Assembly (NCBI GenBank): GCA_900471815.1
Contig: UICE01000007.1
Span: 248,001 to 312,000 of the forward strand
DNA: 64,000 nt
Origin: Hyphomicrobiales bacterium
GTDB lineage: Bacteria > Pseudomonadota > Alphaproteobacteria > Rhizobiales > Rhizobiaceae
Reading direction: 5' to 3'
Below, piece by piece: positions 38,691 to 47,165 of the stretch. The notes beneath the pieces are model-generated. The model was not told the origin of the DNA and made no database searches. It saw nothing but the letters and a program-made list of their open reading frames with translations. How positions within the stretch are numbered: the first letter of the stretch is position 1; every line of letters starts with the position of its first letter. The translations under genes were made by a program, and so were the position numbers.

Positions 38691-39092
38691 ATGATCGGAC
38701 TCGTGCTTGTGACGCACGGAAGACTGGCCGAAGAGTTTCATCATGCGGTTGAGCATGTGGTCGGGCAGCAGGAATATCTGGAGACCGTCTCGATCGGTGC
38801 AGATGATGATATGGAGCAGCGCCGGCGGGACATCGTTGATGCTGTCGCTCGCGCTGACAATGGCTCAGGCGTCATTATCCTCACCGACATGTTTGGCGGA
38901 ACACCTTCCAACCTTGCAATTTCGGTAATGGAAGCTGGACGTGTGGAAGTTATCGCCGGCGTTAATCTTCCAATGCTGATCAAGCTTTCCAGTGTTCGGC
39001 TTACCAACGACATGGCTGCCTCCTTGAAGGAAAGTCAGGATGCCGGACGCAAGTACATTAATGTTGCCAGCCAGGTGCTGACAGCCAAATAG
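38691..39092 (+). CDS. PTS EIIA component, mannose-type
   Basis: A mannose-family EIIA domain of 133 residues with phospho-acceptor His9 in LVLVTHGRLAEE and TDMFGGTPSN near 62-71. No EIIB, EIIC or EIID genes are nearby, so it probably serves regulation rather than sugar transport. A 162-base gap separates it from hprK; HPr follows 9 bases later. Confidence 0.93.
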   Translation: MIGLVLVTHGRLAEEFHHAVEHVVGQQEYLETVSIGADDDMEQRRRDIVDAVARADNGSGVIILTDMFGGTPSNLAISVMEAGRVEVIAGVNLPMLIKLSSVRLTNDMAASLKESQDAGRKYINVASQVLTAK

Positions 39093-39101
39093 AGGTAGTA
39101 A

Positions 39102-39416
39102 ATGCGTCTGACTGCCGAAACGACTGGCACATTTAATGCGGAAAACGCGCTCGTTGAATTGTTCGAGATCGTCAACAGGCGTGGCTTGCATGCGCGTGCT
39201 TCTGCGAAGTTCGTCCAACTGGTTGACGGATATGATGCTCATGTGCGTGTCGAAAAAGATGGAATGACCGTCGGCGGCACCTCAATCATGGGATTGATGA
39301 TGCTGGCAGCTTCGCCCGGTTGCTGCATCAAAGTCAGCGCCTCTGGTCGCCAGGCTTCCGAAGTCATGAAAGCGCTTGGCGTTTTGATTGCGGATAAATT
39401 TGGTGAAGAAGCCTGA
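39102..39416 (+). CDS. ptsH: HPr phosphocarrier protein
   Basis: HPr with the catalytic His30 (RGLHARASAKF) and regulatory Ser61 (VGGTSIMGLMML). The first 15 residues extend beyond typical HPr. 104 residues. HprK-type control needs both sites, and both are kept. In alphaproteobacteria this HPr belongs to the regulatory PTS with EI-Ntr, which is not in the window. Confidence 0.94.
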   Translation: MRLTAETTGTFNAENALVELFEIVNRRGLHARASAKFVQLVDGYDAHVRVEKDGMTVGGTSIMGLMMLAASPGCCIKVSASGRQASEVMKALGVLIADKFGEEA

Positions 39417-39472
39417 GCCTCGATCGCTGAGAGATCACTTTTCCTGATTCCCAAGCCCGATACGAGGTTTCG

Positions 39473-40618
39473 ATGCGGCTGCGCGATTGCTATAATTTCC
39501 ATGATTTCAGAGCATTGGCCAAGCGGCGTCTGCCCGGCCCCATCTTCGACTATATCGATGGAGCGGCTGATGATGAGGTTACGCTGCGCCGCAACGCTGC
39601 AAGTTTTGAAAATTGCGACCTTCTCCCAAGCGTTCTTCGCGGCGTTGAATCCGTCGATATGTCGGTAACGATTATGGGACAGAAATTGGCCCTGCCATTC
39701 TATTTGTCTCCAACAGCCTTGCAGCGTCTCTTCCATCATCGCGGCGAACATGCCGTAGCCAATGTCGCTTCCAAATATGGCACAATGTTTGGTGTTTCCT
39801 CGCTTGGAACTGTCGATCTTGAGCAGTTGCGCAAGCAGCATAGCGGCCCGCAGGTCTATCAATTCTATTTTCACAAGGATCGCGGGCTCAACCACGCCAT
39901 GATGGAGCGCGCCAAGGGTGCGGGCGTTGAAGTGATGATGCTGACCGTCGATAGTATTACCGGCGGAAATCGCGAACGTGACAAGCGGACCGGTTTTTCC
40001 ATTCCTTTCAAACTCAATCTGGCAGGAATGCTGCAATTCGCCATCAAGCCGATGTGGGCGTTGAACTATCTTTCACATGAAAAGTTCAGGCTGCCGCAGC
40101 TTGAAGGGCATGTGCAGATGGAAAGCGGAGCCATGTCGATCAGCAAATATTTCACGGAGATGCTCGATCCATCCTTGGATTGGGATGATGTGGAAAAAAT
40201 GGTCAAGCTCTGGTCGGGGCAGTTTTGTCTTAAGGGCATCATGTCGGTGGCCGATGCAAAAAGAGCAGTTGATATCGGCTGCACGGGTATCATCCTTTCA
40301 AATCACGGTGGCCGCCAGCTGGATGGATCGCGCGCTGCCTTTGATCAGCTGGCCGAAATTGTCGATGCTGTCGGCGACAAGATTGACGTGATCATGGATG
40401 GCGGCGTTCAGCGGGGAACGCATGTCTTGAAGGCGCTTTCCCTAGGCGCAAAGGCGGTGGGTGTCGGCCGGTATTATTTGTTTCCGCTCGCTGCCGCAGG
40501 ACAGGAAGGGGTCGATCGCGCTGTCGATCTCTTGAGAATAGAGGTTGAAAGAGGCATGAAGCTTATGGGCTGCACCTCCATTGATCAGCTTTCCCGCGAG
40601 AACCTGCGCTTCCGGTAA
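39473..40618 (+). CDS. lldD: L-lactate dehydrogenase (FMN, quinone-linked)
   Basis: An alpha-hydroxy-acid oxidase family flavoprotein: FDYIDGAADDE at about 22-32, the substrate/FMN region LSPTALQRLFH, QFYFHKDRG, and SNHGGRQLDGSRA (near 278-290) with the catalytic His and substrate-binding Arg. 381 residues is normal for LldD. Glycolate or mandelate oxidase activity cannot be excluded from sequence. It follows HPr by 56 bases on the same strand. Confidence 0.9.
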   Translation: MRLRDCYNFHDFRALAKRRLPGPIFDYIDGAADDEVTLRRNAASFENCDLLPSVLRGVESVDMSVTIMGQKLALPFYLSPTALQRLFHHRGEHAVANVASKYGTMFGVSSLGTVDLEQLRKQHSGPQVYQFYFHKDRGLNHAMMERAKGAGVEVMMLTVDSITGGNRERDKRTGFSIPFKLNLAGMLQFAIKPMWALNYLSHEKFRLPQLEGHVQMESGAMSISKYFTEMLDPSLDWDDVEKMVKLWSGQFCLKGIMSVADAKRAVDIGCTGIILSNHGGRQLDGSRAAFDQLAEIVDAVGDKIDVIMDGGVQRGTHVLKALSLGAKAVGVGRYYLFPLAAAGQEGVDRAVDLLRIEVERGMKLMGCTSIDQLSRENLRFR

Positions 40619-40791
40619 AATCAAAATCATCAACAGAAATGGCGCAGTTGCTTGATGCCGCATATGCACGCATAAGGATTTCTTTATATCCCATTGTGTG
40701 CGGATGGCATATCTGCTAGTCAAGCGCATCTCCGGCGGTCTGAAAAACTGGGCCTTGCCGATCCAAATAACAAAGACGGAGCTGAAAAAAG

Positions 40792-42192
40792 ATGGCCGAT
40801 AAGCAGGATTACGTAGTCAAGGACCTTGAGCTGGCCGCGTGGGGCCGCAAGGAAATGGATATTGCTGAAACCGAAATGCCAGGTCTGATGGCCAGCCGTG
40901 AAGAATTCGGCAAGTCGCAGCCGCTCAAAGGCGCGCGCATCACCGGCTCGCTGCACATGACCATTCAGACAGCGGTTCTGATCGAGACTTTGCAGGAGCT
41001 GGGTGCAAAAGTGCGCTGGGCATCATGCAATATTTTCTCTACCCAGGACCATGCTGCAGCAGCCATTGCCGCAACCGGCACGCCGGTATTTGCGATTAAA
41101 GGCGAGTCGCTCGAAGAATATTGGACCTATACGGATAAGATTTTCCAGTGGCCGGATGGTCAGCCATCCAACATGATTCTCGATGATGGCGGCGACGCCA
41201 CAATGTATATTCTGATCGGCGCGCGCGCCGAAGCTGGCGAAGATGTTCTTTCGAAGCCGGAAAGCGAAGAAGAGGAAATCCTCTTCGCGCAGATCAAGAA
41301 GCGCATGAAGGAAACTCCGGGCTTCTTCACCAAGCAGCGCGATGCGATCAAGGGTGTTACCGAAGAAACCACAACGGGCGTTAACCGTCTCTATCAGTTG
41401 CAAAAGAAGGGCCTGCTGCCTTTCCCCGCAATCAACGTCAATGACAGTGTTACCAAGTCGAAATTCGACAATAAATATGGCTGCAAGGAATCGCTGGTTG
41501 ACGGTATTCGCCGCGCAACCGACGTCATGATGGCCGGTAAGGTCGCTGTTGTTTGCGGTTACGGCGATGTCGGCAAAGGCTCGGCCCAGTCGCTGCTGGG
41601 TGCCGGTGCTCGCGTCAAGGTAACTGAAGTCGATCCGATCTGTGCTTTGCAGGCAGCCATGGATGGTTTTGAAGTCGTCACGCTGGAGGATGCAGCACCA
41701 ACGGCTGATATTATCATCACCACGACCGGCAATAAGGATGTCATCACCATCGACCATATGCGTCAGATGAAAGACATGGTCATTGTCGGCAATATTGGAC
41801 ACTTTGACAACGAGATCCAGGTTTCGGCCCTGCGCAATCTCAAATGGAACAACATCAAGCCGCAAGTCGACATGATTTCGTTCCCAGACGGCAAGCGTCT
41901 TTTGCTTCTTTCTGAAGGCCGCCTATTGAATTTGGGCAATGCAACAGGCCATCCAAGCTTCGTTATGTCAGCCTCCTTCACCAATCAGGTTCTGGCCCAG
42001 ATCGAGCTTTATAGCCGTGGTGATCAGTACAAGAATGAAGTCTACGTCCTACCGAAACATCTCGACGAAAAGGTTGCGCGCTTGCATCTCGACAAGCTCG
42101 GAGCGAAATTGTCGGTTCTTTCGGAAGAACAAGCTGCCTATATCGGGGTGACTCCAAAGGGTCCATTCAAGTCTGACCACTACAGATATTGA
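40792..42192 (+). CDS. ahcY: Adenosylhomocysteinase
   Basis: AhcY splits S-adenosylhomocysteine to adenosine and homocysteine. Conserved [13 protein letters not shown], the [17 protein letters not shown] block, the NAD-binding [13 protein letters not shown] (about 256-268) and the C-terminal KSDHYRY are present. 466 residues is usual for the bacterial form with the inserted helix. The 173 bases upstream hold no riboswitch I recognise. A strong terminator follows. Confidence 0.97.
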   Translation: MADKQDYVVKDLELAAWGRKEMDIAETEMPGLMASREEFGKSQPLKGARITGSLHMTIQTAVLIETLQELGAKVRWASCNIFSTQDHAAAAIAATGTPVFAIKGESLEEYWTYTDKIFQWPDGQPSNMILDDGGDATMYILIGARAEAGEDVLSKPESEEEEILFAQIKKRMKETPGFFTKQRDAIKGVTEETTTGVNRLYQLQKKGLLPFPAINVNDSVTKSKFDNKYGCKESLVDGIRRATDVMMAGKVAVVCGYGDVGKGSAQSLLGAGARVKVTEVDPICALQAAMDGFEVVTLEDAAPTADIIITTTGNKDVITIDHMRQMKDMVIVGNIGHFDNEIQVSALRNLKWNNIKPQVDMISFPDGKRLLLLSEGRLLNLGNATGHPSFVMSASFTNQVLAQIELYSRGDQYKNEVYVLPKHLDEKVARLHLDKLGAKLSVLSEEQAAYIGVTPKGPFKSDHYRY

Positions 42193-42221
42193 TATAGCTA
42201 GAATATACCTACAATATATAG

Positions 42222-42251
42222 AAGCCGGAGAATTGACAAATTCTCCGGCTT
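42222..42251 (+). terminator. Terminator of ahcY
   Basis: AAGCCGGAGAATT and AATTCTCCGGCTT form a perfect thirteen-pair stem with a GACA loop, then a T run. It lies 30 bases after the ahcY stop. Confidence 0.92.
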
Positions 42252-42310
42252 TCTTTTTTGCGCATAGTTCTTCCCGTCGATTCCCTCAAGGTTTATTGTA
42301 GTGATTCGGG

Positions 42311-44926
42311 ATGACGTTGCTCTTGATGGGCCAAATGGTGATAAGCCGGATGGAAAAGAGGATCGTCATTCGTCTGGATGGGGCTGCGACGGTTGACATG
42401 AGAATTAAAGGTGATGTTCGCAGTGAAGATGCAGCACACAAACGATCCGTGCTGAACAGGCTGCAAACCCGGGCATTGAGCGCAGTTTCCGCGCTGCCAA
42501 TCCTTTTGACTGCCTCCTTCTCTGCTCACGCTGAAGATATGCTTGGCCTGATCGATACTCCCTTCGGGATGAAAGTCGGCACGTTTGAAGTCGTTCAGTT
42601 CGCAATGTTTCTTGGTGCCATGGGTGCTGCCCTGCTCTCCGCGGGCTGGCTCATTCGGGAGCGTAGCCGCATTGCCCATGAGAACCGCCATTTGCGCGAC
42701 AAGGTTGCCGATCTGAATGTCACGGTTCAACGCAACGAAGCCCTGCTCAATCTTAAGGATCAGCGCGTTATAGTTTGGGAGGGAAGCTCGTCGACTCCCG
42801 TGCTCATCGGCAGTCTGCCGCCTGAAATTGGCGTGCCCGAAAGCCGCTCGCTTTTTCTGGCCTTTGGCCGCTGGTTGCGGGTTGAATCCGTCACGCTTCT
42901 GGACCGGTCAGTATCGGCGCTGCGCGAGAAAGCCCGTCCTTTCGACATAGCCATCGAGACCTCGAAAGGCACGCCGCTGGAGGTGCAGGGCCGCACTTCT
43001 GGCGGATATGCTATCGTGCGCTTCATCAATCCAGGCGAAGTTCGTGCCGCTCAAGCCATGCTTAAAGCCGAAAACTATCATTTAAGCGAAGCTGTCGCGA
43101 CGCTGCGTGGTCTGCTGGATGCAATCGATATGCCAGCCTGGAGCCGTAGCAGTGAAGGTCAGTTGAATTGGGTTAATCTGGCCTATGCAAAGGCTGTCGA
43201 CGAGCGCGACCCCAATAGCGCGGTTCGCGATGGTCGCGAGCTTTTCGGTATTCAGGCGCGCGAACGCATAGAGCGCGACAAGACACTGAACCGTAAATTC
43301 CACGATCAACTCTCGACCGTAGTTGGCGGCGACAGGCACGTATTCAGCGTTACCGATATTGCCGCAAGCAATGGATCTGCCGGTATGGCAATCGATATCA
43401 GCGAAGCTGAGTTGATCCGGGAGGAATTTAAACGGACTGTCCTCAATCATTCGGATACGTTGGATCAGCTGAATTCGGCTGTCGCAATGTTTGATGCCAA
43501 CCGAAAGTTGCAATTCTTCAATCAGGCATTCGCCAAATTATGGGGTCTCGAGACACCATTCCTTGAGAGCAATCCTGACAATGCCATGTTGCTCGACCGT
43601 TTCCGCAGCGATGGCATATTGCCCGAGCAGCCGGATTGGCGGCGCTGGAAGGAACAGGTTCTTTCCGCCTATCATTCTATCGAATCGCAGGAATATGTCT
43701 GGCACCTGACCGATGGCCGCACATTGCGGGTTATCGTCAATCCCCAGCCGAAGGGCGGCGTTACCTGGGTGTTCGAGAACCTGACTGAAAAGCTTGAACT
43801 CGAAAGCCGTTATAACACGCTGATCAAAGTGCAAGGCCAGACGCTGGACTACCTTGCTGAAGGTGTTGCGGTGTTTGGGTCAGACGGAAAAGTACGTCTT
43901 GCCAATCCTGCTTTTGCCTCCCTGTGGTCGCTGAAGAGCGAACAGGTAGCGGAAGGCACGCATATTTCCGCAATCCGGCGGGTGTGCGAACCTGTATCGG
44001 ACGCGGATAATTGGGAATCCTTTGTAACGACAGTCACTGGTTTTGATGATGAGCGCCGCTCGCTCTCCGGCCATATAGAGCTGACAACGGGTAAAATATT
44101 GTCTTATGCAACGGCGCCACTGCCCAATGGCCAGACAATGCTCACCTTCGTCGATGTGACGGATTCTGTTCAGGTTGAGCGTGCGCTGAAAGAAAAGAAC
44201 GAAGCGCTGGAGCGTACTGACGAGCTGAAGAATGATTTTGTCCAGCATGTCTCTTATGAACTGCGTTCGCCGCTGACCAATATTATGGGCTTTACCGAGC
44301 TTCTCCAAACGCCCATGACCGGACCGTTGAACGACCGTCAACGGGACTATCTTGATCATATCGGCACTTCTTCATCAGTGCTTTTGACCATCGTGAATGA
44401 CATTCTTGATCTGGCCACTGTGGATGCGGGGATCATGGAGCTCGATATCAGCGATGTTTCCGTCACCGATGCCGTCACTGTTGCATCGGAGAAAGTCGCC
44501 GACCGGCTCAAGGAACATAATATTCTGCTCGATACGCGTATTGAGACAGGCACAGGTTCGTTCCGTGCCGATGCAGCCCGTATCAAGCAGGTGCTGTCCA
44601 ATCTTTTGAGCAATGCGGCTAACTATGCTCCGGAAGGCAGCACGATTACGCTCAAGTGCTGGCGCGAACAGACGGAAATGGTGTTCAGTGTTATGGATAA
44701 TGGCCCCGGAATGCCGGATTATGTGCTCAACAGCATTTTCAAGCGCTTCCAGCCTTACCCGAATGGCGGGCGCAAACGCGGTGCGGGGCTGGGCCTGTCC
44801 ATTGTGAAGGGCTTTGTCGAATTGCATGGTGGAACAGTTGATATAGACAGTTCTGCAGGCAAGGGCACGCTGGTTACCTGTCGATTCCCGCTGGAGGCAC
44901 GGTCCTTCAGCCTCGCTGCCGAATAG
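42311..44926 (+). CDS. divL: DivL-type PAS kinase with Tyr phospho-acceptor
   Basis: A large PAS-domain kinase with membrane segments near residues 58-75 and 95-115, several PAS-like domains (about 270-620), and a HisKA/HATPase core. The H-box reads HVSYELRSPL: Tyr649 stands where histidine kinases have His, the hallmark of DivL, which controls CckA and CtrA in Caulobacter rather than acting as an ordinary kinase. N box (NLLSNAANYAPEGS), G1 (DNGPGM) and G2 (GAGLGLSIV) are kept. Start uncertain: several in-frame Met occur between 42311 and 42398. 871 residues as given. Confidence 0.9.
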   Translation: MTLLLMGQMVISRMEKRIVIRLDGAATVDMRIKGDVRSEDAAHKRSVLNRLQTRALSAVSALPILLTASFSAHAEDMLGLIDTPFGMKVGTFEVVQFAMFLGAMGAALLSAGWLIRERSRIAHENRHLRDKVADLNVTVQRNEALLNLKDQRVIVWEGSSSTPVLIGSLPPEIGVPESRSLFLAFGRWLRVESVTLLDRSVSALREKARPFDIAIETSKGTPLEVQGRTSGGYAIVRFINPGEVRAAQAMLKAENYHLSEAVATLRGLLDAIDMPAWSRSSEGQLNWVNLAYAKAVDERDPNSAVRDGRELFGIQARERIERDKTLNRKFHDQLSTVVGGDRHVFSVTDIAASNGSAGMAIDISEAELIREEFKRTVLNHSDTLDQLNSAVAMFDANRKLQFFNQAFAKLWGLETPFLESNPDNAMLLDRFRSDGILPEQPDWRRWKEQVLSAYHSIESQEYVWHLTDGRTLRVIVNPQPKGGVTWVFENLTEKLELESRYNTLIKVQGQTLDYLAEGVAVFGSDGKVRLANPAFASLWSLKSEQVAEGTHISAIRRVCEPVSDADNWESFVTTVTGFDDERRSLSGHIELTTGKILSYATAPLPNGQTMLTFVDVTDSVQVERALKEKNEALERTDELKNDFVQHVSYELRSPLTNIMGFTELLQTPMTGPLNDRQRDYLDHIGTSSSVLLTIVNDILDLATVDAGIMELDISDVSVTDAVTVASEKVADRLKEHNILLDTRIETGTGSFRADAARIKQVLSNLLSNAANYAPEGSTITLKCWREQTEMVFSVMDNGPGMPDYVLNSIFKRFQPYPNGGRKRGAGLGLSIVKGFVELHGGTVDIDSSAGKGTLVTCRFPLEARSFSLAAE

Positions 44927-44931
44927 TCTGA

Positions 44932-46446
44932 ATGTCCCCGTTTTCTGTAGAACTTGCGAACGCTGAAGATACGGCACGCTTGGGCCAAGATGTTGGTCTG
45001 TCCCTACGCAAAGGGGATCTCATTGCTTTGAGCGGCGATCTTGGTGCGGGCAAATCGACATTTGCCCGTGGTTTAATCCGTACGATCGCTGATGATGCGG
45101 ATTATGACGTACCAAGCCCGACTTTTACTATCGTGCAATCCTATCCCGAATTGCGGCTGCCCATTAGCCATGTCGACCTGTACCGTCTTTCGACTGCCGA
45201 TGAGATTGACGAGTTGGGGCTCGACGAGGCGCTGCTTGATGGAATTGTACTGATCGAATGGCCTGAACGCGCTGACGGGTTTTTGCCGCCGATCAGCTTG
45301 AGCATCACGATGCAGGATCATGGAAGTGGCCGCAAAGCCTTCATTGAAGGCCCCCCTGATGTTCTGGCGCGATTGGAACGTTCTCTGGCCATCCGCTCTT
45401 TTCTGGCAAGATCGGGTTTAGCGCATGCTGAACGGCGTTATCTTCTCGGCGATGCATCCGCCCGGGGCTATGAGACCTTGTCGACGGGCAGCGGAACCCC
45501 GCTCATCCTGATGAACTCACCCTATAATCCGGGCGGTCCAATCCTGCGCGATGGCAAAACCTACATGCAGATTGCGCATCTTTCCCAGTCAGTGAATGCT
45601 TTCGTGGCCTTGGATCGTCTCCTGGCGTCCAAAGGCTTCAATGTCCCGCATATCAACGCCGAAGATTTGGAGCATGGTTTTCTCGTCATCGAAAATCTCG
45701 GCAGTGATGGTATTCTTGATAAGGATGGAGCGCCCATCTTCGAGCGCTATGAGGCTGCTGTGCGCTTGCTGGCCAAACTCCATCAATTCATATGGCCGCA
45801 GGATATCCCCGTAGGAAATGGAGCTACGCATCGTCTGCATCATTTCGACCGGGATGCGATGATGATTGAAGTTGAGCTTTTGTCGGACTGGTATGTGCCG
45901 CGCATGAACGGAACAGTGATAAGTCCCAATTTGAAGAGCAGTTATATCGCTGCATGGGATAATGTATTTAGCCAGCTTAGTAATGCCGAGCAATCCCTGC
46001 TTCTGCGCGATGTTCACTCACCCAACATCCTTTGGCAGGCTCATAGATCAGGTATTGAACGCGTTGGCCTGATTGATTTTCAGGATGCGATGCTCGGTCC
46101 TTCGGCCTATGATGTCGCATCTCTCATCATGGATGCGCGCGTGACGATTGAGCCCGACATGCAGGATTTGTTGCTTGCGGCCTATATTGAAGAGCGGCGC
46201 GCGGGAAGCACAGCTTTTGATGAGACCGGTTTCAAAAAAGCCTTTGCCATTATGGCGGCGCAGCGCAATGCAAAGATTCTTGGCATATTCGTTCGGCTCG
46301 ATGAGCGCGACGGCAAACCATTTTATTTGAGGCATCTTCCGCGTATTCAAACTTATCTGGAGCGGGTTATTGATCATCCGGCTCTGGCGCCAGTCAAGGA
46401 TTGGTGCGAAAAGAATGGAATACTCGCCCAAAGGATTAAGGCATGA
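44932..46446 (+). CDS. TsaE fused to an AmgK-like sugar kinase
   Basis: Two domains in one 504-residue chain. Residues 1-150 are TsaE, the ATPase of tRNA t6A synthesis, with Walker A GDLGAGKST (35-43) and SPTFTIVQSYP. Residues about 160-504 are an aminoglycoside-phosphotransferase-like kinase: LRDVHSPNILW with catalytic Asp360 and Asn365, and LIDFQDAMLGP near 379. The next gene encodes a MurU-like enzyme, so the kinase half is probably AmgK (MurNAc/GlcNAc anomeric kinase) of peptidoglycan recycling; that is inference from context and fold. Confidence 0.9.
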   Translation: MSPFSVELANAEDTARLGQDVGLSLRKGDLIALSGDLGAGKSTFARGLIRTIADDADYDVPSPTFTIVQSYPELRLPISHVDLYRLSTADEIDELGLDEALLDGIVLIEWPERADGFLPPISLSITMQDHGSGRKAFIEGPPDVLARLERSLAIRSFLARSGLAHAERRYLLGDASARGYETLSTGSGTPLILMNSPYNPGGPILRDGKTYMQIAHLSQSVNAFVALDRLLASKGFNVPHINAEDLEHGFLVIENLGSDGILDKDGAPIFERYEAAVRLLAKLHQFIWPQDIPVGNGATHRLHHFDRDAMMIEVELLSDWYVPRMNGTVISPNLKSSYIAAWDNVFSQLSNAEQSLLLRDVHSPNILWQAHRSGIERVGLIDFQDAMLGPSAYDVASLIMDARVTIEPDMQDLLLAAYIEERRAGSTAFDETGFKKAFAIMAAQRNAKILGIFVRLDERDGKPFYLRHLPRIQTYLERVIDHPALAPVKDWCEKNGILAQRIKA

Positions 46447-47165
46447 CACCGCATACAGCTATGGTTCTCGCTGCCGGTTTGGGAAAACGCATGGCACCGA
46501 TAACCGATACAATACCAAAACCTTTGGTAAAGGTAGCCGGCAAATCATTGATTGATTGGGGGCTGGATTCGCTTGCCGGCGCTGGCGTGCGACGCGCCGT
46601 GGTCAATGTGCATTATCTTGCCGACCAGCTTGAAACGCATCTGATGGAGCGCACGGCGCCATTGATCGAAATCTCCAATGAAAGAGAGCAGTTGCTCGAC
46701 TCTGCGGGGGGTATCATCAAAGCCCTGCCGCAAATTGGCTCTGAACCATTCTATGTTTTGAATGCCGATACTTTCTGGACCGATAGCGACAAACCCAATC
46801 TTGTCCTGCTTGCCGAAGGGTGGAATGATGCGAGCATGGATATTCTCTTGATGATTGCCCATATGGATCAGGCTGTTGGACGCGAAGGTGGTGGCGATTT
46901 CAGCATGAGCAATACCGGGCAATTGCGCCGTTTGAAGCCGGGTGAGACATCGCCCTATATTTATGCCGGAGCGGCGATCATCCATCCGCGCATTTTCGCG
47001 AATGCTCCATCGGGTAAAGTATCATTGAACCGATATTTCGATGAAGCGATTGCAGCTGACAGGCTCTTTGGACTGCCGATGGATGGCATTTGGCTGACAG
47101 TCGGCACGCCGGATGCAATAGAAGAGGCAGATGCCGCTATTGCCAAGCAGGGGATTCATGGCTGA
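46443..47165 (+). CDS. MurU-like nucleotidyltransferase
   Basis: A sugar-1-phosphate nucleotidyltransferase with the signature LAAGLGKRMAPIT (9-21) and PKPLVKVAGKSLI (25-37). In Pseudomonas, MurU makes UDP-MurNAc from MurNAc-1-phosphate supplied by AmgK, bypassing de novo synthesis and giving fosfomycin tolerance. The direct pairing with the AmgK-like domain supports this role; other nucleotidyltransferases are alike in sequence. 240 residues. It overlaps the fusion gene by 4 bases and addB by 8. Confidence 0.88.
   Translation: MTPHTAMVLAAGLGKRMAPITDTIPKPLVKVAGKSLIDWGLDSLAGAGVRRAVVNVHYLADQLETHLMERTAPLIEISNEREQLLDSAGGIIKALPQIGSEPFYVLNADTFWTDSDKPNLVLLAEGWNDASMDILLMIAHMDQAVGREGGGDFSMSNTGQLRRLKPGETSPYIYAGAAIIHPRIFANAPSGKVSLNRYFDEAIAADRLFGLPMDGIWLTVGTPDAIEEADAAIAKQGIHG

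Noticed and set aside
40619-40791. Possible SAH or SAM riboswitch upstream of ahcY
   Set aside because: I could not find the conserved cores of SAH, SAM-II or SAM/SAH riboswitches; the gap is short and lacks clear paired elements.
41023-41865. Leftward open frame of 280 codons opposite ahcY
   Set aside because: Antisense to a strongly conserved enzyme; no recognisable protein features.
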